A stretch of DNA of 36,594 nucleotides from Moniliella sp. 'wahieum' (GCA_003971905.1 RSEE01000175.1:1-36594), one strand, 5' to 3'; positions 10,912-21,639 are shown, counted from the first letter of the stretch. Notes: generated from the sequence alone by a model not told the origin. Numbers and translations are program-made.

Positions 10912-13220
10912 AAAAAAATATGGATCAAACAACAGTGATTGCAGGGCCAACGGAAATCCCACTACTCCGGAGCAGCAGGAACCAAGCGAGAGATGGTTCA
11001 TGCCACTGGGCCGCAGTGTCACACCCTGACCATGACGAAAGATAATTTGGCCACACGCCGGGCCTGAATGGGCCCCATTCTGCCCTTTTCAACCTAAAGA
11101 TGTGCTTTATAGAACTGGAAGAAGTCCATTTCGCAAGACAATTTAACCAGAGAAATAAAATATCTGGTCCCTGGGACATATGAAATGTGTGCTTGTCTAG
11201 GCAGTGTGGACGACAATTTCTCGAGTGACAGCGAGGCTGTTCATCTGAGTTAACAAGAAGAGAGACATCTATTTGAATTACAGCAGGCAAACTGTCGTCT
11301 GTTAGGAGACCTATGGCTCAAACTATATGCCGAGCTAACGGAAGTCAGTCAACTTTCCACAGCTGCTGTTCTTGATTGTGTTCTTCCTTTGCATGATTCA
11401 CCCGGGGCGACGGCCGGTTTTCGTCCTATCTTTCCACTACAGAGCTGCGTGGACGTATGTCTGTGTCTGTGTTTGTAAGTTGCGGCGGAGTTGAGGAGGG
11501 GGTAAGTTGCATTTGGGCCAAAGTAATAATCATGGGTACAGTTGCATTGATTGTACGCTTTTGAGCGGGGTTCGTTAATCTAGGTCCATTTATATACATG
11601 TTGGCCCAGGATCCCATGCACTTCTTCGTGAAACAACTCCGTTGTGATGTGGCTTTTTCGACGAAGAGTGGAGTGTTGGCACGATTACGCTATGCAACAG
11701 CGCCTACGGCCATTGCATCGAAATCCCGCAATCTGACATCCAAGTCTTGTCGGTCCAAGTTGTCCCGAAAATCTTAGGTCTAGGATGATGGTCATTTAGT
11801 TGTTGCATTATTCATTGAGGGCATGCTAAATATTTGTTTAGGATTGGCGTGACGGGGCTGTTACGAATTCGCACAAAGAATGGAGTCGCGACCATCGTAT
11901 ACCGGCAACTCCCGGTATCGTTGTTGGATGAACACTTTTGAGAAAACTACACTGCTTAATGAAACGATTGGATCATACGTTCCGAAGAGGGATTGAGAAA
12001 AACATCCTTAGTAACGGCGAAGCGGATGAAATAGTCTCTGTGTTGCCGCAGAATACCCCATCCTTCTGATCAGTCACTTAACTTGAGGATAGCCATGAAG
12101 GAGTGTACGTACGCGTTAACCGAAGGAACAATGCTAAATGCTGATGTATCCTTATGTGTGATGGCAATTACTTGTATGTTCGTGCATGCGGGGGATGCGA
12201 GAACACCCAACTAGTATGTATCGGTCGGTTGGACCGCGGATACACTTCTCCCAATTTTAATAGTGTGGCAAACGTGCATCTTAGGCGATCCGCATCCACC
12301 CGTTGCTACCAGGAAAGGCGAAATGTTTGGTCCCAACACCGGAGACCTCCAGATATCGATCCATTGTGCGGTTTCGCGTCCGAATATTCGGCCAGAGGTG
12401 CAACTTAGCTCCGGTGGCGTGAACTGACACTCGGCGGCGAGTGTTCGCCTTCCACTCTGGTTAGCATCGCGGGTTATAAATTAGGCCATTGATATTCCCA
12501 CCCGGAACATAAGTCAATTTACAACCCAAACTCATCACCGTATCATACAACTTGATTGTCCCAGTAGATATCACCGCAAATGCCGACGACTATACGGTAA
12601 CACGCCCTACGTGCACATATCATCGAGTTCCAATTCTGAGAACAATTAACAGCGGGAAAGCATTGGCCCAACGTTCAATGTTCCTCATTTGTTATTGGCT
12701 TCTTGACGATTGGTAGTCAGGATATTGGGCCCCAGACGGACCAAATGTTTGGGAAATTGCCTCACAGCTTGCCGAGTTCGTCCGGATCAGTATTTGGTTA
12801 ACCGTTACTCAACCACAATAATTTTATGAGGTTTCGTCAGTCACTGGGTGTTATCATATTCAGTTGATACAGCTGGATCTTATCCGGGATGCTGATTATG
12901 TGTTTTCATGCGGCGCTCTGCAGATTGTCCCTCTACTGAGGTTGTTTGCCCCACGTCAATGAAGCCTCTATCGGCTTGTATTCGCCCATATTGTGCAACC
13001 ACATATGGTGGTGGAAATGGTAACCTATACCAATCTCCAATCAACAGAAGGATGAGGAATTAAGAACGCTGCGACTTCAATGCCACTGTGGTAGCATGCC
13101 TGGAGTGTAGCACTATTGGTCTACATCTCCTAGCGTGTTAGTGCAGAACTGAATGCGATGATGGGTCAACGACGAAGTGGGACTTAGTAGGCCCAGTAGA
13201 CAAGAAAAAAGAGAGAGGGA
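10912..13220. other. Gene desert with lower GC
   Basis: About 2.3 kb with visibly more A+T than the flanks and almost no open frames above 60 codons. No domain, tRNA or terminal repeat was recognised. It reads like old, heavily mutated intergenic or repeat DNA. A short string at about 12008-12030 resembles a conserved LSU rRNA segment but is too short to call. Confidence 0.45.
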
Positions 13221-13539
13221 TCATGGAAACGGGCCGCTATATATCAGGCTGGGGGCCGATTCAACATGATCGAATCCAGGCTGAGCGCTCAGCGCGGCCA
13301 CCTCGGGTAGGAGGAGCAAGTCGGCGTGGCTTAGAGATGATCGGCCTCGAACCCCCGGGAGGTCAACAAGCACGTACGCCGTAACAGTTATGCGCTGGTT
13401 CTGAAAGTACGAGGCGGGCATCCTGGCTCGCTGGAAACTGTAGCCCTGGGAGTTCTTTGAGCTACTGGCTCCTCCAGTTGCCATGCCGGGCTAACAGCCC
13501 TGATTCGATCTAGTTTCTTCCTTGTACGCTCGATGTCAC

Positions 13540-14345
13540 CTACAACTCTCCGTCCCACTGGATGAACATATTGGTAGAACTCGCCCCCCGCTGTGATGCC
13601 CGCCGGGACACTAGTATTGGGCCGTAGTATCGGGCCGAGTGTGGGTTGTTCAGAATGTCAAACATACCGAATACAGTGCCTGGTACCACTATTAGTTGTC
13701 TCGAAACCTCAGGGCTGGCTCTTCTTATCTTGAGTCTTTTATTTTCAAACCTTACTTGCAGAGATTCGAAGCTCAGGGTCTGTCGCTCAACTGCCAGTGA
13801 TCCTAGTTCTGTTGAGCTTTCTTGGAGGCTCGAGCTTCTTGACACCCTACTTTTTACACTCCCGAGGGTCCATAGTGAGCATAGCACACCGCATCTCTTC
13901 GCTCTAGTTTCCAAGACACCATTCCATGTATCCTGAGTGTGGACCCCAACAACGACGCCCACAGCACGGACCCCGTGGATGGGATGATGCATGGCTTCCG
14001 AGAAGATCACAGTGACTCGAGAGCTCTCAATGGCAAGCCCCCAAGTCCATATTGACCCATCGCAATGCAAAAAAGTACCCTCGAAGACGATTGCACTGCA
14101 TTCGATGGTGCTAGAATGAGTAGTAGTATAAAATGTAATACCAATAGTAACCCAGAGAGAGCGAGCATAGGAGGATCAGATCCGTCAGATACGTCGCCCA
14201 TGGGCACGTCAATGACATTTCTGACGTTCAAGGGGGTGACGTCGACGACATAACCGACCTGCAGGGGGATGACATCGAGTACATATCTGACGTTCAGGGG
14301 GTGACATCGACGACGTCACTGACCTGCAGCGCGCTGACAGAATTG
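13540..14345 (-). CDS. Hypothetical protein with 11-residue tandem repeats
   Basis: I do not recognise the family. On the minus strand an open frame of 176 codons ends at 13540. Upstream, after a probable one-base shift at the G5 run near 14040, the reading continues through a strongly hydrophobic stretch (LALSGLLLVLHFILLLIL) and then, further 5', into tandem units of 11 residues with the pattern L-[NQ]-V-x-x-V-x-D-V-x-P (for example LQVGYVVDVTP and LNVRNVIDVPM). The C-terminal part contains GVRAVGVVVGVHTQDTW and GTVFGMFDILNNP. No start codon is evident upstream of the repeats; the Met at 14231 is one option. The gene lies just downstream (3') of MFS copy 1 and on the same strand. A repeat-bearing, single-span membrane protein is the most that can be inferred. 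Confidence 0.4.
14223..14340. repeat. 33-bp imperfect tandem repeat (about 3.6 units)
   Basis: Units start at 14223, 14256, 14289 (32 bp) and 14321 (partial). Odd and even units alternate between GACGTTCA and GACCTGCAG starts, suggesting a 66-bp higher-order unit. The unit length is a multiple of three and keeps an open frame on the minus strand apart from the 32-bp unit. Confidence 0.75.
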
Positions 14346-14523
14346 CCTCACCGCGGCAAATTACTCCTCTGACATTTTGAAGGTATTTTATATCTTAAGC
14401 ATAAATGATGTCTTTTGGTCGGTGATCCGCTGTGGAAGCAAAACAATAGACAAGAATCAAGTGCTTGAGGGTCAGTTGCATGTGAGCAATATAGGGAGTG
14501 CTTGATGAAGGGAGATGGTTTGG

Positions 14524-16096
14524 CTAGACTCGAACCCACAGACGTCCCTTGGATGCGGGTAAGGCGGGCGATGGAGATGATGACCGTGCCGGTCATCACT
14601 ATGGCAGCCGAGTAGAGAAGGAGCGGCCACCAGCGATCGTTATTGTCTCCCAGCACGGCGCCGCCGATGGGCGTACCGAACAAGCCGGCGAAGGACAATA
14701 CGAAATAACCTGTGCCTATCCGTGCGCCGACTGTGTCCGTGGGGCCGATTTGAGACCAAACACGAGGGAAGAAGAGAGATATAGGATCCTGCAGAAAGAG
14801 AACCGACCGGGTTAGCAGTGCATTCCAAGTCAGGGACGGGGAGGGAAGCGAGAACGAACCGGAACAGAATCCTAACAGGATGGAAGCGGGAATCAGTCCA
14901 CCAAGTGATTCGCCAAGGGCCACACAAACAGGATAGCCGACACAACGGCGCAAAAGGGACCAACGTATTAAAAACCGACGATCTTGTCGGCCAGTAAGCC
15001 AGGAAGGATACGTCCGAAAGTAGACGAGGCGTTGATGACCGACAAGAAATAGGATCCTTGGGGGATGCGGTACTGGGCAGTGAAGAGGTCGAGGTATGTC
15101 CACACGTTGTAGATCGTCAAAAAAATGAGAAACGCACCGGAAGTGAGCAAGACAAAGGTCCAGGATTGGAATGCAGAAAACTGGATCCATTGAATGCGCC
15201 GCCATCCTCCGTTGGCAAAGTGGATTTTGGGCCAACCGTTGGCGTAGAGCGAAGTAGGAAGGAATGAAGCAAGCCAAGGCCATAAATCCAAAAATACGCA
15301 TGCACCAGGGAAAGCCAACGTTGGGGTGATCGATCAGCTTGCGGGCGGCAATCGGTAAAATTGTGCCACCGATGGAGCTCCCCAAGCCACAATCCCATTC
15401 GCGAACGCCCGGCGACGCAGAAACCAGTGCGACGAGGACATAGCACCCAAGTTGAATAAAAGCCCACACGCCAAGGAAATTCCCACCCCTTGGGCGAGAA
15501 AAGTTCCGTATACGTCTTGCACAATGACAACAACATCTGGCACACAACAAAGAGGGTGGCTCCCACTAGAAAGGTCTGTTAAAGACTCGAGTTAGAACGT
15601 CAATTTGAAAGAAGGGCGCAAATGAAGGGTGGTACTGACAAGGCGAAGGTAACCGGCATCAAAGAAGCGACCGACAACGGGTCCCATCATAAAAGGCAAA
15701 CCGTACTGGAACGAACCAATCCAGGCAACCTGGCTTGATGATTTATCCTTCAACATAGTGCGGAGGTAGTACTCTTCGAAGACACCAAACGCATTGACCA
15801 GACCAAACGACCAAAACATGCACCAGAACCCGCCAAACACGGAAAGCCAAGCGTGTAAGCCCGTCTCCGGAAAATCAGAAGCGGAGTCAAAGCGAAAGTT
15901 GGCTCGTTCATCAGGGTACGTCCATCTTGGCTGTTCCCTTCGTCGTCGCTGCTGACAACAGAAGAATGAGGCACAGAAAGGGGTGAGGGAATGTCGTTTA
16001 CCTTCTTGCCGGGATCAATGGCTGCTTCTTTTTCTGGGTCGGGCAAATGGGAAGTCGGGTCCGCAGGAAGCATGTCGGGAGAATTGATAGGACCAT
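14524..16096 (-). CDS. MFS transporter, monocarboxylate-type (copy 1)
   Basis: A 12-span plasma-membrane transporter of the fungal monocarboxylate (MCT/MCH-like) branch; the substrate cannot be told. The start at 16096 is set by comparison with copy 2; a polar N-tail precedes PETGLHAW, the family's entry motif. Landmarks: AFGVFEEYY, GRFFDAGYLR, FGRILPGLLADK, SGSYISLLPSC and GGAVLGDNNDRWWPLLLYS, ending at TAG 14524-14526 after a basic tail. Two introns: 15576-15639 (GTCAGT...TTCTAAC...ACAG) and 14789-14859 (GTTCGT...GCTAACC...GCAG), at the same sites as in copy 2. The frame shifts at several places where copy 2 is intact: the start region (16090), 15887 (AAA against AAAA in copy 2), 15230 (two bases missing) and 15383. 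Either these are sequence errors or this copy is a pseudogene. Confidence 0.8.
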
Positions 16097-16400
16097 ATTG
16101 ATGTGCATGGAGTCAGTGGTAGGCTTGGGAGGGTGGATGGTGACGAAATGCGACGGGATCGCGCTGCATTCAATCAAAGGAAGGTGTGAACGAGTCCATT
16201 ATTATATAGTTGTTATGGATCAACGTGCTTTTTGGATGCGAGCTCACGTCTCACGGCCATGCACCAATAAGCTGGCATGTGCCTTTCAGGAGATGTGACT
16301 AAACTAAAGTCCGTGGTCTCCGAGGAGGATATATAGAGACGAAGGTGTTGCCATGTATCCGCCTTTTGTCGTCGACTGGCCTTTCAGTGGTCCTAGAGCA
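16097..16400 (-). promoter_or_regulatory. Promoter region of MFS copy 1
   Basis: About 110 bp upstream of the start a TATA-like TTATTATATAG (about 16199-16209) lies where copy 2 also has one. A block around 16303-16325 (ACTAAACTAAAGTCCGTGG) is conserved in copy 2, where it occurs twice, and is a candidate upstream activating site. A reversed CCAAT-like box (CAATCAAAGGAAG, 16172) is shared with copy 2. Confidence 0.5.
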
Positions 16401-16469
16401 GCAGCATTGATACTGCGGAAAGTCCCCGCAGGAAGAGACAACATTCAATTTGTTTGCGCAAACTCTTCT

Positions 16470-17220
16470 CTCCATCGGAGATTATAGTTCGGACGATGGA
16501 TAATCCGGGAATATGTAGGCACAAAAGGTGGTCGCGCGCAACGTGACTCTGGGGCGGACTACCTTCTCGGCTCGGACTTCTCAAGGATCTAATAGTACTA
16601 GTTCTGCTCGGACATATGGTCTTCTTTTCTACACGATGGATTGTGCAACTTAACCCTACTTAGCCAGTCACGGCCACACATACATAGATGCTGCTCTTTT
16701 TTTCTCCTTCTTTCTCCCGCGCCTACCTCGCCTTACCTCGGTCACCTGCTTCCCTTCCTTCTCTTTCCATTGACCTCATATATACCTGAAGCAATGCTTC
16801 CTGAGTGGTCTACTTCCCTGTCGATATTAGACCTGTCTACGGTCGTATCTTTCGAGTCCTCACTCCATTCCCCCGTACTCTCTGTAGCAAAGCGTTGACG
16901 GAACATCCGTGCTAATGCTGGGTGATGTTCGAACTCAAAGGGCCATTGACACCTCCGAAGGCTTGGTGTCAATTCCGAGCACATTGCCGCGCTGGTGCCC
17001 GGGATCGACGGGGTGCCGCTTTCCACACTATCCCACACCCCTCTCATCTACCCCAGCTTGTAATTGTGGCTAACTCCTGTTGCGTCTCTACAACAGCATT
17101 TCTGCGCTGAAGACACAGCAAGGTACGATCGATAACACAGCACCCAAGAATAGATCTGATGGTTTGACGGATCTGATATTCTGATGGTGGAGGTGTTGCA
17201 CTTGGGTTGGCTGAAGCTCT
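16470..17220. other. Segment present only in the left duplication copy
   Basis: Aligning the two copies, 16470-17220 has no counterpart between about 21335 and 21345. It contains pyrimidine-rich DNA (16690-16790) and no gene I can support. No terminal inverted repeats or obvious target-site duplications were seen, so it may be an insertion here or a deletion in the other copy. Confidence 0.5.
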
Positions 17221-17650
17221 GAAGAGTCTTTGTATCGAGTATCTCCACGGAAATAAAACTGTGATTGCACATCACATGTCATAGTGCCCCCATTAGGGTT
17301 AGAAACTTGGATCAAAGGCATCTTGCAAGCTATTATGTCAACGAGAGCTGGTCACTAACTGGTCTATAGGCCGGTGCCATCCAAGCTGTTGTGGGTGTGG
17401 ATCGGCTGTCTGTCCAACCGGGAGACTGCCCCCCCTACAACACGCCATAAAAAGTGTATATATTTGCTCACGGAGGATTTGGATTACGCCAGAGCTTTCC
17501 GCACGGCATCACAGCCGATAACCTCTCCGTTCATCACCATCATGCCAAATCAGGAGCCAAATTGCGAACCTCATTGCCAGGCTTCTAGACATCTTCGGCG
17601 CCGCCTTGACCCAGTTCTCTTGGTCTATCAACACCCTCGCCCCACTTTTT

Positions 17651-18541
17651 TGTAGATAGTACTACCGTCGGCCTTTCACGTGCGGTCATAAAAAGTTAAT
17701 GTTTGCGTTGCGCCGTGGACTTGACGCTAGCATGAGAAGACGGACAAGGCTGGGTCGAAGGCGAGCGAGACGGGGCATGCACATTACGCATGAGACCGAC
17801 GAAGTCAGCAGAAGCGAGGGGAATGCGGTGGAAGCAGGCACGTACGATGGCACTGCAGACCAGATAAAACGAGGACAAGATGGCCATCGAGGGAGGAGAG
17901 TCTGTGTAGGAGGCAGGGCGAGGGCAACATCATCGCGGGCAAGAGGGCATGAACGCGCACGACAGAAGCAATGCAGACAACCAGAGGGGAAGGGGTGAAG
18001 GGGCAGGGGGGACTTTCAACAGCGACGCAGAGGAGGAGGAGGATGGAGTGTTACAGAGACGTACGGCAGCATGCAGGCCAGGCGAGGAGGACCGGGGGCG
18101 ATTGGGCGGACGAGGGAGGCGGGAAGCAGGCGAAGGGCAGGCAGCAACGATGGTGATGTTGGTGGACAGAGGAAGAAGAAGGTGCTTGCGCGTGGCACAG
18201 AGCACTCTCCGATGAGCTGGCTGCAGAAATGGGATACCAGTCGCTATACGGGCGCAATGAGCGGGGCGGTGGTGGCGAGAGAGAATGCAACCACAGAGGA
18301 GAAGGAGAATAAAAGGAGGCGCACCTGCGGCGCCGCCTATATCTGTACACACAGGCCCTGTTGTCGCGACGCGTGAAGGCTCTGACCTGGAGACAACTAG
18401 TCTCTAAACCCAGACGATCAGCGAGTAGTAATCAAGTAACGAGGTGAGCGAGAAGAAGGGGAAGGGGAAGGAAGGTGTGGGTGGCGAAGAGGTCAGAACA
18501 AGCATGGACAGGAGTGAACATGTGGCCTTGGCCTGCGCGCG
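17651..18541. other. Unique spacer between duplication copies; purine-rich plus strand
   Basis: The plus strand is strongly purine-rich from 17700 to 18320, which produces several open frames on both strands with low-complexity Ser/Pro/Arg products. None is convincing. A candidate with a hydrophobic start exists on the minus strand (17696-17887, 63 codons) without support. Confidence 0.4.
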
Positions 18542-18607
18542 GCAACTCTAGAGTCTAGCTTTCACATCGATGAATCAGGCATGGCACCGGTGGGTGACGT
18601 GGCAACA
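18542..18607 (+). pseudogene. 66-bp fragment of the telomere-linked helicase repeat
   Basis: Matches 5422-5487 (opposite strand) at 60 of 66 positions by my count. It includes the possible splice acceptor TCTAG and the in-frame start of the exon: SFHIDESGMAPVGDVAT here against SFHIYESGKAPVGDVAT there. Similarity ends on both sides. Confidence 0.75.
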
Positions 18608-19109
18608 CTGCATCTAGGCCACGCGAGGGTCCATATAGGAAAGTTATATATGTCACAGGTGGGCGCCGCCAGACACCAACGACGGCCACACACCCCCAGG
18701 GCGGTGAAGTCGCAGGCCATGGATTGATCATACTAATGCAGAAACAGTTCTGGCTCAGGGGGGGGAATCAATGGGGGTCGACCTGTCCATCGCCCTGTGG
18801 GCAAGAACATGTAGGTATACTGGAAAGAATATGGTGTGCAGGGAAGAGATGCTGGCACTCAAAAAGTGTTGAGAGGCTTGAAAGAAGACGGACGGAAACC
18901 AGTCTGGAGACGAGAGCAAGGGAGACAAAAAAAGTTGAGTTTCAGTAGGTTGAGTGGAGACAAGTGGGAACCGAAAGTAGTGAGGTCAAATGGGGCGAAA
19001 AGCGTTGCGAAAGCCCTCGGCTTTTGAATTGGGGTCAACGCATCGGTATCGGAGAAAGAGAAAATGCGTGACATTCGAGAAGAACGAAGTGTAGCCACAC
19101 AATGGAGAA
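18608..19109. other. No supported gene
   Basis: Spacer leading into the right duplication copy. A TATA-like TTATATATG lies at 18646. Short frames carry no recognised domain. Confidence 0.4.
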
Positions 19110-19204
19110 AGAATCAAGTACTTGGCTCACTTGCTCGTGAGCTGAGCCAAGAGTAGTGTGTAAGAATACGAGAGGGTAGATGAGGAAGGCACAAGGTGTA
19201 TTGG

Positions 19205-20790
19205 CTAGACCCGAACCCACAGGCGTCCCTTGGAAGCTGCAAAGCGGGCGATGGCGACGATGGCGTGCCGGTCATTGCTACGGCGCCCGAGTAGAGCAGG
19301 AGCGGCCACCAGCGATCGTTGTTGTCCCCCAATACAGCGCCTCCAATGGGGGGAGCCAAACATGCCGGCAAAGGACAATACGAAATAGCCTGTACCTATG
19401 CGCGCGCCAACTGTGTCTGGGGCCGATTTGGGCCAAACACGAAGCAAGGAGAGAGACAAATGATCCTGCAGAGATGAGAGACCCAACGGAGCACGCAATC
19501 CGAATTAGACAAAGAACTGAGTTAAGAGGGGAAGAGAGGACGAACCGGAACAGAATCCAAACAGGATCGAAGCAGGAATGAGGCCACGCAAGTGATTTGC
19601 CAAGGGCCACACAAATAGGATGATCGACGCCATGGCGCACATCGGGACCAACATATTAAACCGACCAACCTTGTCAGCCAGTAAGCCAGGAAGGATACGT
19701 CCGAAAGTAGACGAAGCGTTGATGACAGACAAGAAATAGGTCCCGTGTGGGATGTTGTATTGGGTGGTGAAGAGGTCGATGTACGTCCATATGTTGAAGA
19801 TGGTCAGAAAATTGAGAAACGCGCCAGACGTAAGCAAAACAAAGGTCCAGGACTGGAACGCAGAGAACTGGATCAACCGAATCTGCCGCCATCCTCCGTT
19901 GGCAAAGTGGATTTTGGGTGCCAACCGTTGGCGTAGAGCGAAGTAGGAAGGAATGAAGCAAGCCAAGGCCATAAATCCAAAAATACGCATGCACCAGGGG
20001 AAGCCAACGTTGGGGTGATCGATCAGCTTGCGGGCGGCAATCGGTAAAATTGTGCCACCGATGGAGCTCCCCGAAGCCACAATGCCAATAGCATACGCCC
20101 TACGACGAAGGAACCAGGAGGGGGCCACGGCACCCAAGTTTAACAAAAGTCCACACGACAAGGAAATTCCCACCCCTTGGGCGAGAAATAGTTCCGCGTA
20201 AGTCTTGCACAATGACAACAAACATCTGGCACACGACAAACAGGGTGGCACCAACTAGAAAGGTCTGTTAAAAGGACTCGGGTTAGAACACGTCAATTTG
20301 AAAGAAGGACACAAACAAGTACGGGTGGTACTGACAGATCGAAGATAACCCGCATCGAAAAGGCGACCGACAATGGGTCCCATCATGAAAGGCAAACCGA
20401 GCTGTAACGAACCAATCCAGGCAACCTGACTTGATGATTTGTCCTTCACATAGTGCGGAGGTAGTACTCTTCGAAGACACCAAACGTATTGACCAGTCCA
20501 AACGACCAGAACATGCACCAGAACCCACCAAGACGGAAAGCCAAGCGTGTAAGCCCGTCTCAGGAAAATCAGAAGCGGAGTCAAAAGCGAAAGTTGGCTC
20601 GTTCATCAGGGTACGTCCATCTTGGCTATTGCCTTGGCCGTTGCCGCTGACAAGAGAATGAGGCGCAGAAAGGGTGGGGGGGTATGGTCGTCTACGTCTT
20701 GGACGGTTCAAGTGCTGCGTCTTTTTCTGGATCAGGAAAATGGGAAGGTGGACCCGCCGGAGGCATGTCGAGAAGATTGACAGAACCCAT
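19205..20790 (-). CDS. MFS transporter, monocarboxylate-type (copy 2)
   Basis: Same family, length and intron positions as copy 1, and less disrupted. The start at 20790 gives MGSVNLLDMPP. A single open frame of about 240 codons (20254-19545) covers the middle of the protein, including GIVASGSSIGGTILP, FGRILPGLLADKVGRF and the end of exon 2 (GLIPASILFGFCSG). Introns: 20265-20335 (GTCAGT...ACAG) and 19466-19545 (GTTCGT...GCAG), the latter joining SG to SFVSLLASCLAQIGP. The stop is TAG at 19205. Frame breaks at about 20530 and 20450 are single bases missing relative to copy 1 (CCAAGAC against CCAAACAC; TTCACAT against TTCAACAT), and further ones occur at 19350 and 19270. Since each copy is whole where the other is broken, sequence error is likelier than loss of function. 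Confidence 0.82.
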
Positions 20791-21300
20791 AGTGACGTGA
20801 TGGAATCAGTGGTAGGCTTGAGAGGATAAGATGCTGACGAAAAGCGACGGGGAGGCTGTGCGTCCAATCAAAGGAAGCCGTGGACGAGGTCATATATATA
20901 TAGCAGTGGTCATGGGGATCAAGGTGCTTTGGCGATGGTGGTGGGCGCTCACGTCTCATGGCATCATGCACCCATACCTGTGGCCTTCCTTCCACAGGAG
21001 ATGTGTAGGACTACGAATGGGGAGGTCAAACTAAAGTCCGTGGTCCCCGAGAAGTACATAAGAGATGAAGTGTTGCCAATGTATGGGCGCTCGCGCGCGC
21101 TCACGTGTCATGGGCATCATGCATCATGCACCAATAATAACCCGGCATGTCCCTTCTATGAGATGTTAGGACTGCGAGTGGGAAGACTAAACTAAAGTCC
21201 GTGGTCTCCGAAAAGTACATGAGAGAAGGCGTTGCCAAAGTATCCGCCTTTTGTCGTCGGCTGGCTTTTCAAATTTCAGCGGGCACTAGCGCAGCAGTAT
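20791..21300 (-). promoter_or_regulatory. Promoter region of MFS copy 2 with internal duplication
   Basis: A TATATATATA run at 20892-20901 lies about 100 bp upstream of the start and CCAATCAAAGGAAG at 20864. Two tandem blocks, about 20945-21075 and 21095-21235, each run from CTCACGT through CATGCACC to AACTAAAGTCCGTGGTC and AGTACAT; copy 1 has one such block. Loss or gain of a block could change expression of the two genes relative to each other. Confidence 0.6.
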
Positions 21301-21420
21301 TAGTACGTTGGCCAAGTCCCTGCTGGGAAGAGAAAAGATTCAGTCTTTGCATATCGAGTGTCTCCGCGGCAATAACTAAGCGTGATCTATAGACCGGTGC
21401 GATCTGTTGTGCGGGGGGTT

Positions 21421-21639
21421 TGCTAACGGAGGATTTGGGTTATGCCACTGCAGAGCTTTCCGCACGGCACCGCAACCGTTGGCCTCTCCGTTTTACCGTC
21501 ATGCCAACTCAGGAGCCGAATTGCCACCTCGTTGTCAGGCTTCTGAACATCTTGGGCACCACCTTGGCCCAGTTCTTGTCACGGGCGGGCGCACTGGGTT
21601 ACGCGCTTGGGCTGATTGACGGGTCTGAGCGGGATTAGG
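21421..21639 (+). pseudogene. Small conserved reading frame, probable gene fragment
   Basis: From 21510 the plus strand reads MPTQEPNCHLVVRLLNILG onward to a stop at 21638. The left duplication copy (17543-17656) has the related NLIARLLDIFGAALTQF with frame changes, so the duplication carried a piece of another gene. I do not recognise the product; it may be the 3' end of a small gene or a chance open frame. Confidence 0.3.

Larger units (their letters stand above)
14450..17650. repeat. Segmental duplication, left copy
   Basis: Direct repeat of 19110-21600. It spans the 3' flank, the MFS gene, its promoter and, at 17460-17620, a further block (GGAGGATTTGG...AGAGCTTTCCGCACGGCA...) that recurs at 21420-21580. 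Divergence is roughly 15-20 percent outside one nearly identical tract. The left copy has about 750 bp (16470-17220) that the right copy lacks. Confidence 0.85.
19110..21600. repeat. Segmental duplication, right copy
   Basis: Direct repeat of 14450-17650, same orientation. It includes the MFS gene, a promoter with an extra internal tandem duplication, and the 3'-part of a small conserved plus-strand block (21420-21580). Confidence 0.85.

Noticed and set aside
12008..12030. String CCTTAGTAACGGCGA followed by AGCGG, resembling the 5' LSU rRNA
   Set aside because: About 15 consecutive matching bases with no similarity around them; expected by chance for some rRNA word in a window this size.
15887..15990. 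Possible extra intron in MFS copy 1 between NSQDG and PETGLHAW
   Set aside because: Copy 2 reads straight through this stretch (EPTFAFDSASDFPETGLHAW), so a one-base deletion in copy 1 explains the break better than an intron.
17930..18352. Minus-strand Ser/Pro/Leu-rich frame of 140 codons
   Set aside because: Follows from the strong purine/pyrimidine strand bias of 17.7-18.3 kb; two other frames of the same strand look equally open.
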